Shown here in pieces: positions 1-8,888 of a stretch of DNA of 64,000 nucleotides (its first letter is position 1; every line of letters starts with the position of its first letter). The stretch is from Faecalibacillus intestinalis. GTDB taxonomy: Bacteria; Bacillota_I; Bacilli_A; Erysipelotrichales; Coprobacillaceae. A model generated the notes under the pieces. The model made no database searches, was not told the origin of the DNA, and saw nothing but the letters and a program-made list of their open reading frames with translations. The position numbers were made by a program, and so were the translations under genes. The stretch covers positions 199,062 through 263,061 of the forward strand of contig NZ_PYLQ01000002.1 of assembly GCF_003024685.1 (NCBI RefSeq), written 5' to 3'.

Positions 1-397
1 AATCAACTTGATTTGAAGCTTGTTCTGGTTGATTATTACTATTATCTGATGCAGTTTCTACCGCTGAAATAGAATTACTGTTAGCTGATGTAGATATTTG
101 ATAATTATAATTTTTTACATACTTTAAATCTTTTAAACTATCTGCCATGGTTGTTGTTAATGATGTCTCATTACTTACGGCTTCACTAGGTTTTCTGTTT
201 TTTATCATATTTCTAAAATCAACAGAAAGAGTTACATCGTTTCCTAAACTACTACGAATTTGATCCATTGATTTTTTTGTTGCTGATTGAATAGATAAAC
301 CAGCAATAACGAGATTTGTAATTACAACAATAATTACAAATAATAAAATCGTTTTTCCTATATTTTTCTTTAAACTTAATAGTGCATTTTTTATCAT
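1..397 (-). CDS. FtsX-type ABC transporter permease, N-terminal part
   Basis: Reads leftward and is cut by the window edge; about 132 codons are visible. The chosen ATG (397-395) follows a GGAGG ribosome site; an ATG four bases upstream is in another frame. The N-terminus (MIKNALLSLKKNIGKT) is a short cytoplasmic stretch followed by a strongly hydrophobic segment at residues 17-35, then a polar extracellular region rich in Ser, Asn and Gln. This is the typical start of FtsX/MacB-type permeases, which work with a separate ATPase in export or envelope processes. The remaining membrane segments and partner ATPase lie outside the window, so substrate is unknown. It is divergent from feoAB. Confidence 0.6.
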   Translation of the reverse strand, partial: MIKNALLSLKKNIGKTILLFVIIVVITNLVIAGLSIQSATKKSMDQIRSSLGNDVTLSVDFRNMIKNRKPSEAVSNETSLTTTMADSLKDLKYVKNYNYQISTSANSNSISAVETASDNSNNQPEQASNQVD

Positions 398-529
398 ACA
401 TTTCTACCTCCGACTTTAATATACCGAGATACTTTAACAATAAAATGGAATAATTATGTTAAAAAAAGTGTTTCATCATTGCAACTCTTTTATTAAAAAG
501 TTATCCTTATAAAGGAAAGAAGGAAAATT

Positions 530-2869
530 ATGAAATTAGAGGAATTGGCTATTGGAAAAAGTGCTGTTATTCTCTCTGTTGGAGGAGAAGGAGCATTAAG
601 ACAACACTTTTTAGATATGGGATTAATTCAAGGTACAGAGGTTACCATGGTAAAGTATGCACCGATGGGTGATCCTATGGAAATTAAAATACATGATTAT
701 GAGCTTACTTTAAGGAAAGAAGATGCTCATAAAATTGAAATTAAAGAAATAACTAAACAAACAGAAAATAAAAATGATTCATTCATTTTTCAACATAAAG
801 ATCACCCTGGCTATGGTGAATCTAGTTATCATAAAATGAATGATCATCAAATCTATCATGAAAGTGATTTACTCACATTTGCTTTAGTAGGAAATCAAAA
901 CTGTGGTAAAACCACACTATTCAATCAACTTACAGGTTCAAATCAACATGTTGGTAACTTTCCTGGAGTTACTGTTGATCGTAAAGATGGAAGAATTAAA
1001 GGGTATCAAAATACTCTGATTACTGATTTACCAGGTATTTATTCAATGTCACCTTATAGTAGTGAAGAAATCGTCACAAGAAACTTCTTATTAAGAGAAA
1101 GACCTAAAGCTATTATTAATATTGTAGATGCTACAAACATTGAAAGAAATCTTTATCTTACAATGCAACTTCTAGAACTTAATATGCCAATGGTTGTCGC
1201 TTTAAATATGATGGATGAAATGTTAGGTAATGGAGGAACTGTATTAATCAATGATTTAGAAGAATATCTCGGTGTTCCTGTTATTCCTATTTCTGCAGCA
1301 AAAGGAGAAGGGATTGATGAACTTGTCAGTCATGTTTTACATGTTGCTTATTATCAAGAAAGACCTCAATTCTATCAACATATAGACAATCAACAAAACA
1401 AAGCGATTGATCGTTGTTTAAATGCGATTGAACATTTAATTGAAGATCATGCCTCAAATGCAAAGATTCCATTACGTTTTGCAGCAAGTAAACTTGTTGA
1501 AAAAGATGAACTTTTATTAGAACAACTTGATCTAAGTCAAAATGAAAAAGAAACTTTAGAACACATTCGTATTCAATTAGAAGAAGAAAGTAGTCTTGAT
1601 TGTTCAGCTGCTATAGCAAGTAATAGATTTCATTATATTACAGATATTTGTAAACAAACTGTAAAAAAACCACATGAAAGTAAAGAAAGATTAAGAAGTC
1701 AAAAAATTGATCAATTCTTAACAGGAAAATATACAGGAATTCCTGCTTTTATTGGAATCATGGGAATTGTTTTCTTTCTAACATTTAATGTTATTGGAGC
1801 TTTTTTACAAGGAGTTTTAAAAAGTGGGGTGACTGTTGTCACAAATTATGTTGACACTTTACTCACAAATGCTCAAATTAATGTTGCTTTGCATTCTTTG
1901 ATTATAGATGGGATTTTTAATGGGGTAGGAACTGTTTTAAGTTTCTTACCAATTATCGTTACTTTATTTTTCTTTTTATCAATTCTAGAAGATAGTGGAT
2001 ATATGGCACGTGTGGCATTTATCATGGATAAACTGCTTAGAAAAATAGGACTTTCTGGACGAAGTATTGTCCCTATGTTGATTGGCTTTGGTTGTACAGT
2101 ACCTGGCGTTATGGCAAGTCGTACACTTTCTTCAAGAAGAGATCGACAAATGACAATCATTCTAACACCATTTATGTCATGTTCAGCAAAACTTCCAATC
2201 TATGCTTTCTTTACCTCTGTCTTTTTCCCAGGTAAGGGCGCATTAGTCATGATTTTCTTATATGTTTTTGGTATTTTGACGGGTATTATTTTTGCTTTGA
2301 TTTTAAAAGGATCCCTTTTTAAAGGTGAACCTGTTCCTTTTGTTATGGAACTTCCAAATTATCGTATGCCTGGTGCTAAAAATGTTTGTCAACTGTTATG
2401 GGAAAAAGCTAAAGATTTCTTACAAAGAGCTTTTACAGTTATCTTTGTTGCAACCATTGTTATTTGGTTCTTACAAACTTTTGATTTAAGATTTAATATT
2501 GTTACTGAATCAAAAGATAGTATTCTAGCTATTCTTGCTGGTTATATTGCTCCAATCTTTAATCCATTAGGATTTGGTGACTGGCGCATTTCAACAGCCC
2601 TTATTTCAGGATTTATGGCAAAGGAAAGTGTTGTTTCGACATTATCTATTCTTTATGGTTCAACCCAATCATTGTTGATGTCACTTACAACACCAGCTGC
2701 TTTATCTTTACTTATTTTTTGTTTACTTTATACACCTTGTATTGCTGCTATTGCAGCAATCAAAAGGGAACTTAATGGTAAATGGGCATTGATTGTTGTC
2801 TTTGGACAATGTCTTATTGCTTGGCTTGCTTCCTTTGTTGTTTATCATTTGATTTTATTGGTATTTTAG
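530..2869 (+). CDS. feoB: Ferrous iron transporter, FeoA-FeoB fusion
   Basis: Membrane GTP-dependent Fe(II) importer. Residues 1-72 form a FeoA-type SH3-like domain (LRQHFLDMGLIQGTEVTM), and after a linker a full FeoB follows. The FeoB part has the G1 loop GNQNCGKTTLFNQLTG (about residue 121), the switch GNFPGVTVDRKDG and the G3 motif DLPGIYS, then two gate domains with about eight membrane segments to the C-terminus. In most bacteria feoA and feoB are separate genes; here one 779-aa chain carries both. The start has a GAAGGA ribosome site. A possible promoter (TTGCAA, 17 bp, TATCCT) precedes it. It stands alone, divergent from the ABC permease and convergent with the NERD gene, and ends in a strong hairpin. 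Confidence 0.93.
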   Translation: MKLEELAIGKSAVILSVGGEGALRQHFLDMGLIQGTEVTMVKYAPMGDPMEIKIHDYELTLRKEDAHKIEIKEITKQTENKNDSFIFQHKDHPGYGESSYHKMNDHQIYHESDLLTFALVGNQNCGKTTLFNQLTGSNQHVGNFPGVTVDRKDGRIKGYQNTLITDLPGIYSMSPYSSEEIVTRNFLLRERPKAIINIVDATNIERNLYLTMQLLELNMPMVVALNMMDEMLGNGGTVLINDLEEYLGVPVIPISAAKGEGIDELVSHVLHVAYYQERPQFYQHIDNQQNKAIDRCLNAIEHLIEDHASNAKIPLRFAASKLVEKDELLLEQLDLSQNEKETLEHIRIQLEEESSLDCSAAIASNRFHYITDICKQTVKKPHESKERLRSQKIDQFLTGKYTGIPAFIGIMGIVFFLTFNVIGAFLQGVLKSGVTVVTNYVDTLLTNAQINVALHSLIIDGIFNGVGTVLSFLPIIVTLFFFLSILEDSGYMARVAFIMDKLLRKIGLSGRSIVPMLIGFGCTVPGVMASRTLSSRRDRQMTIILTPFMSCSAKLPIYAFFTSVFFPGKGALVMIFLYVFGILTGIIFALILKGSLFKGEPVPFVMELPNYRMPGAKNVCQLLWEKAKDFLQRAFTVIFVATIVIWFLQTFDLRFNIVTESKDSILAILAGYIAPIFNPLGFGDWRISTALISGFMAKESVVSTLSILYGSTQSLLMSLTTPAALSLLIFCLLYTPCIAAIAAIKRELNGKWALIVVFGQCLIAWLASFVVYHLILLVF

Positions 2870-2883
2870 ATTGTAACACAATT

Positions 2884-2920
2884 AATTTCATTGTAACAAA
2901 AGCATTGTTACAATGAAATT
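2884..2920. terminator. Bidirectional terminator between feoAB and NERD gene
   Basis: Perfect 16-bp inverted repeat (AATTTCATTGTAACAA and its complement) around a 5-nt loop, followed by a T run. It sits between convergent genes and can serve both strands. Confidence 0.85.
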
Positions 2921-2935
2921 TTTTATGTTACAACA

Positions 2936-2962
2936 AAAAAAGAAGTTCGTTATAAACTTCTT
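2936..2962 (-). terminator. Terminator at the end of NERD gene 1
   Basis: Eight-bp stem (2940-2947 with 2955-2962) overlapping the stop codon and followed on the minus strand by seven T. The second NERD gene ends in the same way (8857-8888), so the hairpin was duplicated with the gene. Confidence 0.65.
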
Positions 2963-3903
2963 ATTATTTGTAGAATATCATTACCATACCACTCACATTT
3001 CTTTTGTCCAAAACCTTTTACTGTAAGGAGTTCATCAATTGTTTGGGGTTTAATACTTATGATTTCATTGAGTGTTTCATCATTAAAAACATAGTAGGGT
3101 GGTAAATTCTTTTCTTTGGCCTTTGTTAAACGATAATTTTTTAATTGTTCAATAAGTGAATCGTTTTTTTCTTCTATGACACTATTATTTTCTTTTTGAA
3201 TTGATTGAATTTCTTTATCTTGATGATAAGAAAGAAATATATCAGCTAGTTCTATCATATCTTTTTGATTTCTAAAAGCACTTTGTTCATGTCTTTTTAT
3301 ATAATCAATTAGTTGATCAGCTTTAATCACTTTATCCTTTATCTCTTTTGGTGCATAACGACTTTTTAAAATAGACTTTGGATTAGCAAGAACAACTAGT
3401 GATTTAAAATTATTAGAAAAAGTTTTATCATAGATAAATTTCATGACTGTTCCTTGTCTTTTGGCACGTAATGACTTATAAAGATCCAAATGTCTTTGGG
3501 ATTGTGTAATTGGTGAATAAATGCCTTCTTTAATTCTTTTTCCATTATATGTATACTCTCTTGTAAAATTTCCCATAGCATCAATCATAATTGTTCCTAT
3601 TAAATTTTTACATTCAATAAAATAAACCATTGAAGGTGTAATAATGATGTAATCAATTTGTGCACTTAAATCATGATTGACCATGTAAACATCATGTAAT
3701 ACATACATTGGAAAATGACTATTTTTTAATTCAAACAAGATATTCTTTTCTCCATCTATTCCATATTGAATAAGTCTTGCTTTCTTTTCTAATTCTTTAT
3801 CATTATGTTCTTTTAAATACTCTTGTATTTGATTTAATTCTTCTACCGCTTTATTACTTCCTTTATAAATAACAGGTTCTTTTAATTTATCTTTAAATGA
3901 CAT
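2950..3903 (-). CDS. NERD nuclease-related domain protein with C-terminal HRDC domain, copy 1
   Basis: A 317-aa protein. Residues about 45-150 match the NERD domain: a conserved Asp in AQIDYIIITPSMVYFIECKN, where the D...E-C-K pattern resembles a PD-(D/E)XK nuclease core. The last ~70 residues (from NLPPYYVFNDETLNEI to the end) match an HRDC fold, a nucleic-acid-binding module of RecQ and RNase D. The role is therefore probably DNA or RNA processing, but no specific function is established for this architecture. A close paralogue lies at 8871-9830 on the same strand and both have the same ~200-bp repeat upstream. It appears monocistronic. Confidence 0.8.
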   Translation of the reverse strand: MSFKDKLKEPVIYKGSNKAVEELNQIQEYLKEHNDKELEKKARLIQYGIDGEKNILFELKNSHFPMYVLHDVYMVNHDLSAQIDYIIITPSMVYFIECKNLIGTIMIDAMGNFTREYTYNGKRIKEGIYSPITQSQRHLDLYKSLRAKRQGTVMKFIYDKTFSNNFKSLVVLANPKSILKSRYAPKEIKDKVIKADQLIDYIKRHEQSAFRNQKDMIELADIFLSYHQDKEIQSIQKENNSVIEEKNDSLIEQLKNYRLTKAKEKNLPPYYVFNDETLNEIISIKPQTIDELLTVKGFGQKKCEWYGNDILQIIRSL

Positions 3904-3950
3904 ATTGTCTTACCTCTCTATTTTTAGAGTATCATTTCTTCTAATAAGAA

Positions 3951-4160
3951 ACAACAAAAAACAGATCCAAGGGAAGGGAAAAGATCTGCTTTTTACTATT
4001 ATCTATCAGTATTTTTTTAAAGGGAAAATTTATAATTAAGTTTTGAGTTTAAGTAAGTTCTTGTTCCTCCTTTCGTCTATTATCATAAGTTACAAATATG
4101 AACTTTATTTAACTTTTCCATGTTTCTTTCTTGTTTATTTTGTCAAAAATTATGGGATTA
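3951..4160 (-). repeat. 200-bp repeat, copy A (candidate small RNA gene)
   Basis: One of three related segments (others at 8653-8853 and 9885-10085). On the minus strand all contain a nearly invariant block with AAAGGAGGAAC, then a tract ending in a hairpin (CAGATC stem) with a C-rich loop and a T run, 55 nt before the NERD1 start. The hairpin makes a distinct short transcript plausible. Copy A carries a small length change relative to B and C that breaks short frames, so RNA is more likely the product than peptide. No convincing -10/-35 pair was found. Confidence 0.6.
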
Positions 4161-4391
4161 AAAAATACAATGTTACAAAAAACGAGTATTTAAAATAATC
4201 TGATATTTTAGTTTTAAACAAAAATAGTATTGGTAGTAACATTACCCATATATAAAATCCATGTGGTTTATGTGTTTAAAATAAATTTCATTATTTTCAT
4301 CATTTTTTGATGTCATTAATGAATTTTTTTATTATGATTTACTTATAATCCTATAGAAAGAAAAAGGATAATAAACCATCCCGACCAAAGT

Positions 4392-4883
4392 TTGATTCAT
4401 TATCCTGTCCATAAGAACACTATGATAATAATAGAATTTCACAAAAAAATCAATACAATTAATCAGAATATTTATTCTTCTGTCATTAGTTCCCTGGATT
4501 TTTCTTCTGTTCATTGTCCAAAGTGCAATGAATCCGGTCTAAAGGTTCATGCTTATTATTATAGAGCTTTTAAAAATAGTTCAATTAGAATCACCAGATT
4601 AATATGTCCTCACTGCGGTTCAACTCATGCAGTTCTTCTTTCTCCTATGATTCCTTTTATATCTTCTGTTTCATATGATGATATGATTAGTATTATTGTG
4701 CACAAAAATACCGATGCTGAAATTGATAATTCTCTCATTTCCTATTTCCACACCAGATTTGTAAACTGCTTTGGAGATTACTATCATATCTGTCTGTTCA
4801 ATTCCAGAAATCTCTTTTTATCTTTCGTTACCACACATGATTTGTTTATTATTCCTCCCTTTTCATCTATTCTTGAATCATAA
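4392..4883 (+). CDS. Zinc-ribbon protein associated with ISL3 transposase (DUF6431-like)
   Basis: A 163-aa protein with two CxxC pairs, CPKC (about residue 42) and CPHC (about residue 72), separated by about 30 residues, which is a zinc ribbon. The rest is hydrophobic and polar with no further motif. It sits 14 bp upstream of the transposase in the same direction, an arrangement I recall for DUF6431 proteins paired with ISL3 transposases. It may aid DNA binding or control transposition; this is inference. No good ribosome site precedes the first ATG, so an internal Met (codon 11) is also possible. Confidence 0.55.
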   Translation: MIHYPVHKNTMIIIEFHKKINTINQNIYSSVISSLDFSSVHCPKCNESGLKVHAYYYRAFKNSSIRITRLICPHCGSTHAVLLSPMIPFISSVSYDDMISIIVHKNTDAEIDNSLISYFHTRFVNCFGDYYHICLFNSRNLFLSFVTTHDLFIIPPFSSILES

Positions 4884-4897
4884 GGAGGACTTTCACT

Positions 4898-6268
4898 ATG
4901 GAAAGCATTAATAACGACTATATTCTTAAACTATTTAACCTGGACAATAGAAAAATCAGCTCTATTGAAGTCCATCATCAGTTTGATGGCGTACATGTTC
5001 ATGTGCTTTTGGCTGTCGAACCCTACAGGTGCCCTGTGTGTGGTACTGAAACATCAAAAACTCATTCATATACACACAAGAAGATTACGCATTCAATTCT
5101 TAGCGGGATACCTTGCTTCATCAATTATAAGGCCAGACGATATATCTGCCCCGAATGCTCAAAGACATTCTATGAGCACAATCCATTTACCACTGAAGGC
5201 ATGAAGATTTCACTAACGACCGTATATAATGTCCTTAATGATCTAAAAAAGCCTAATGAAACATTTACTGCAGTCGCTCATAGATATCATATATCTCCAA
5301 CTGCAGCCGCCTATATATTTGACAGACACGTCAATATATCAAGAAGAAAACTTCCTGAATGTATATGTATAGATGAAGTCTATGCATTTTCATCATCAAA
5401 AGGTGATTACGTATGCGTTCTTCTTGATTTTAATTCTCAGAATGTCATCGACCTGCTTCCTTCAAGAAGAAAGTATGATCTAATGAATTATCTTTCTCTT
5501 ATTCCTCGTGAAGAAAGACTTAATGTTAAAGTCGTCTCTACTGACATGTGGGAAACATATAGAATAGTAACGAAACTCATGTTTCCTAATGCAGTCAATT
5601 CATTAGATAAATTCCACCTTGTCCAGGAATTCAACAGAAGACTTGAAAGAATCAGAATCGATGCAATGAACAGAGTCAAGCCTAATCCGAATTTCAAAGA
5701 AATAAACCACTCCTCCTGTGAAGTTACGAAGCACAGAGAAATGCAGAAGCAGTACTATGTATTGAAGAAATTCAACTGGCTTCTTCTCAAGAATGACGAT
5801 AAGATATCTGATCCAGACATGGAGAAGAAATACAATCGTGTTCTTGAAGGATATTACAATTACTATGACCTTGTCGAGTATATGATCAAAACAGACAGTC
5901 AGCTCGAGGAGGCCCTATATCTTAAGGATGAACTTAAAAGATTCTTTGATAAATCCGATACAGATACCGCAAAGGACAATCTTAATGAACTTATTAGAGA
6001 ATTCAAATCGAGCAGTATTCCAATCATGAATGAATTTGGGAATACAATGGTGAGATGGAAAAATGAGATTATAAACTCATTTATAAAAGTCAATCCTGAG
6101 AAGACAAAACGAGTTAATAATGGAATCATTGAAAACAGAAATAAAACCATCAAGAATATAAAGCATAATTCTAATGGCTATAGAAACTGGGAACGATTTA
6201 GAAATAGGGTTATGTATGTGTTAAATGATGACGCAACATATTATATGTATCCAAAAAAGAAGGACTAG
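4898..6268 (+). CDS. ISL3-family transposase
   Basis: A 456-aa protein preceded by an AAGGAGG site. It has the family's N-terminal zinc finger (CPVCGTETSKTHSY and RRYICPECSKTFYEHNPF), a helix-turn-helix region around residues 100-145, and the DDE core: IDEVYAFSS (first Asp), STDMWETYR (second Asp) and the C-terminal NNGIIENRNKTIK region with the Glu. It is full length for ISL3 and reads intact, so it may be active. It could in principle supply transposase in trans to other elements with 8-bp duplications, such as that at 35356-37783, but the terminal repeats seen there do not obviously match. Confidence 0.88.
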   Translation: MESINNDYILKLFNLDNRKISSIEVHHQFDGVHVHVLLAVEPYRCPVCGTETSKTHSYTHKKITHSILSGIPCFINYKARRYICPECSKTFYEHNPFTTEGMKISLTTVYNVLNDLKKPNETFTAVAHRYHISPTAAAYIFDRHVNISRRKLPECICIDEVYAFSSSKGDYVCVLLDFNSQNVIDLLPSRRKYDLMNYLSLIPREERLNVKVVSTDMWETYRIVTKLMFPNAVNSLDKFHLVQEFNRRLERIRIDAMNRVKPNPNFKEINHSSCEVTKHREMQKQYYVLKKFNWLLLKNDDKISDPDMEKKYNRVLEGYYNYYDLVEYMIKTDSQLEEALYLKDELKRFFDKSDTDTAKDNLNELIREFKSSSIPIMNEFGNTMVRWKNEIINSFIKVNPEKTKRVNNGIIENRNKTIKNIKHNSNGYRNWERFRNRVMYVLNDDATYYMYPKKKD

Positions 6269-6433
6269 ATTTGCATCTAGTCCCTAATTGGTATTATAAA
6301 CACCTTGTGATTAAGTTTTAAATTGTATGTGGTCATCTGAACCACAAATTGTCTTATTGGCCGAAACAATCTCAACCACAAGTTATTTTAAATTACCCAA
6401 AAAACTAACATTGTATTTTCTAAATTATATCTA

Positions 6434-8434
6434 TTAATATTTTGGTGTTAATTCTACATACATATCTTTGTATTGTTTTGCGCTTTGTTGCCAAGAGACA
6501 TCTTTATTCATATCACGAACAACCATTTCATCCCAATATTTTCTATTTTCAAAATAAAGTGTTTTAGCACGATTGATTGCATCATAAAGAAGTCCACTTT
6601 CATAGCGATCAAAGGTAAAACCATTACCTGTATTATCAAATAGATTATAAGGTTGAACAGTATCTTTAAGTCCACCCGTTTCTCTTACAATTGGGATAGA
6701 ACCATATCTCATACTAATAAGTTGTGTAAGTCCACATGGTTCAAATCTTGATGGTACTAGTAAAGCATCACATCCTGCATAAATATTGTGAGCAACATTT
6801 TCATTGTAAGCAATATATGCACAGAAGTTTCCTTTATATTTATTTTCATAATAACGGAAAGCATCTTCATACATCGCATCTCCTGTACCTAAAACAACAA
6901 CTTGTGTATGTTCATCCATAATACTTGGAATAACATCATTGACAAGATCAAGACCTTTTTGATTTGTAAGACGTGAAATAAGTCCAATGACAATTTTATG
7001 ATCATCAACTTCTAATCCTAATGATTCTTGAAGTGCTTTTTTATTTGCTTTTTTATTCTTGATAACAGATTGACTATCATATTGAGCAGCTAAAAGTTTA
7101 TCTGTTGCTGGATTCCAAATATCCGTATCAATACCATTAACAATTCCTAAAATCTTACTACTATGATATCTTAAATGTTCTTCAAGACCTTCACCATATT
7201 CTTCTGTTTGAATTTCTCCAGCATACGTATTACTTACTGTTGTTAATTTATTACAATAAGTGATACCACCTTTTAACATATTCGCATCTAACCAATTTTG
7301 TGTCATACAATCTTTATTGAAGACATAACCAGGAAGATCTGACCAATATTGAATTGTTTTTCGATCATAGATACCTTGGAATCTTAAGTTATGAATTGTA
7401 AGAACAGCACCCGCACGTCCTACATTTGTATCTTTAAAGCTTGTTCTTAAATAAAGAGGAACTAAAGCTGCTTGCCAATCATGACAATGTACAATATCTG
7501 GTGTCCAATTTAAATAATTAAGTGCCGCAAGGGCTGCTTTACTAAAATAACAGAACTTAGGAATATCATCGATAAGATTAGTATATGGATTACCCCATGA
7601 GAAGAATTCATCATTATCGATAAAATCATAAACAACACCATCTTCTTGATATTCCATAATACCTACATAATATTGTTTTCCATCTGCACATAGATCCATA
7701 TAAAATGATCCTTTATATTCCATCTTTTCTTGGAACTTTTGAGGAATACATTTATATCTAGGAATAATAACTTTAACATCCATATTTAATTTAGCTAAAC
7801 TCTTTGGAAGAGCTGACATAACATCCCCTAATCCACCCGTTTTTACAAATGGATAACATTCTGAACCAATAAAAGCAACACTTCTACGTGGTCCTAAATC
7901 AATTGATTGAGGTTTTTCAACAGGAACTTCTTGAATAACTTCTGTTGGTTTAGCCTCAACAGGTGTTTCACTTTTTACAGATTTTGGTTTAGCAGTAGTT
8001 GTTTTTTTACTTGTAGCTGTTGTTGATTTAGCAGTTGTTGTCTTTTTAGTAGTTGCTTTCTTAGTAGAAGCTGTTTTTTTAGTTGATGTTGTTTTGGCAG
8101 CAACTTTTTCAGTTGTTGTTTCTGATTTTGCAGTAGCTGCCTTTTTACTTGTAGCTGTTGTTGATTTAGCAGCTGTAGCCTTTTTAGTAGTTGCTTTCTT
8201 AGCAGGCGCTGTTTTTACAGCTGGTGCTGATTCAGCAGCAACAACTTTTTCACTTGTTTCTTTTGGTTCAACAGTAGTAGTTTTTTTAGGCACTTCTACT
8301 GGTTTAACATCAGTTGTCTTTTCACTTGTGATTGGTGTTGGTTCAACAACCGTATTGGCCTTTACACCTGATGTTCTTTTTTTATTCGTTCTTGTTGTTC
8401 TTTTTTTACTTTTTTGAACTGTTTTTTTACTCAT
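6434..8434 (-). CDS. glgA: Glycogen synthase with long basic low-complexity N-terminal tail
   Basis: Transfers glucose from ADP-glucose to glycogen (GT5). The catalytic part begins near residue 185 with FIGSECYPFVKTGGLGDV, where KTGGLG binds ADP-glucose, and runs on through the C-terminal Rossmann domain with EPCGLTQLISMRYGSIPIVR. Start 8434 is chosen because GGGAG lies 8 nt before it; an ATG 15 nt upstream lacks such a site. Residues 1-180 are an unusual Lys/Thr/Ala tail made of diverged repeats (for example KSTTATSKK twice), like histone-H1 tails and absent from typical GlgA (~480 aa). No other glycogen genes are adjacent. Repeat copy B lies about 200 bp upstream. Confidence 0.88.
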   Translation of the reverse strand: MSKKTVQKSKKRTTRTNKKRTSGVKANTVVEPTPITSEKTTDVKPVEVPKKTTTVEPKETSEKVVAAESAPAVKTAPAKKATTKKATAAKSTTATSKKAATAKSETTTEKVAAKTTSTKKTASTKKATTKKTTTAKSTTATSKKTTTAKPKSVKSETPVEAKPTEVIQEVPVEKPQSIDLGPRRSVAFIGSECYPFVKTGGLGDVMSALPKSLAKLNMDVKVIIPRYKCIPQKFQEKMEYKGSFYMDLCADGKQYYVGIMEYQEDGVVYDFIDNDEFFSWGNPYTNLIDDIPKFCYFSKAALAALNYLNWTPDIVHCHDWQAALVPLYLRTSFKDTNVGRAGAVLTIHNLRFQGIYDRKTIQYWSDLPGYVFNKDCMTQNWLDANMLKGGITYCNKLTTVSNTYAGEIQTEEYGEGLEEHLRYHSSKILGIVNGIDTDIWNPATDKLLAAQYDSQSVIKNKKANKKALQESLGLEVDDHKIVIGLISRLTNQKGLDLVNDVIPSIMDEHTQVVVLGTGDAMYEDAFRYYENKYKGNFCAYIAYNENVAHNIYAGCDALLVPSRFEPCGLTQLISMRYGSIPIVRETGGLKDTVQPYNLFDNTGNGFTFDRYESGLLYDAINRAKTLYFENRKYWDEMVVRDMNKDVSWQQSAKQYKDMYVELTPKY

Positions 8435-8652
8435 AATTTTTTCTCCCATCTTGAAAATAATATCATGTTTAAAACTCTAACTTCATCATTTTCTCTTATT
8501 AACATTTCCTATTATAGTCATTAGAATTTGCAATTTTTGTATCTTTTTAATATTTTATACATACAAAAATTCTTTCATTTTAATTTACTTTCATATTCAA
8601 AATGTTCTTTTAATTATTGTATCATAATCAATGAATGTTGTTTATATATTCT

Positions 8653-8853
8653 GCACAAAAAACAGATTCAAAAGGGAGGGGGAGAATCTGTTTTTTAATC
8701 TATTATTATCTTTTTTTAAAAAGGGAAATTTATGATTAAGTTTTGTTTAAGTAAGTTCTTGTTCCTCCTTTCGTCTATTATCATAAAGAAGAAATATGAA
8801 CTTTATTTTACTTTTTCATGTTTCTTTTTTGGTTGTTTTGTCGAAAATTATGT
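8653..8853 (-). repeat. 200-bp repeat, copy B (candidate small RNA gene)
   Basis: Second copy of the repeat, between NERD2 and glgA. Its minus-strand 3' end is the hairpin AACAGATTC/GAATCTGTT with loop containing CTCCCCCTCCC and a run of six T. The SD-like block AAAGGAGGAAC is identical to the other copies. The stretch from here to the glgA start (8435-8652) holds only AT-rich sequence with no other feature I can support. Confidence 0.6.
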
Positions 8854-8856
8854 GAT

Positions 8857-8888
8857 TAATAAGAAGTTTTTTACAAACTTCTTATTAT
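8857..8888 (-). terminator. Hairpin at the end of NERD gene 2
   Basis: Stem AATAAGAAGTTT with its complement around a short loop, overlapping the last codons of the NERD2 gene; equivalent to the hairpin ending NERD1. Confidence 0.55.

Larger units (their letters stand above)
4162..6419. mobile_element. ISL3-family insertion with associated zinc-ribbon ORF
   Basis: Two genes (4392-4883 and 4898-6268) form an insertion between repeat copy A and glgA. Imperfect inverted repeats frame it: 4162-4198 and 6383-6419 share AAAATACAATGTTA, then 12 unrelated bases, then ATTTAAAATAA. I could not find a target duplication, so the exact ends are uncertain. The region is visibly richer in G+C than its surroundings, consistent with acquisition. 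A hairpin with stem GGACTAGA directly follows the transposase stop. Confidence 0.7.

Noticed and set aside
8094-8417. 107-aa hydrophobic plus-strand frame
   Set aside because: Antisense shadow of the Lys/Thr/Ala repeats in glgA, whose reverse complement reads as Val/Ala/Phe.
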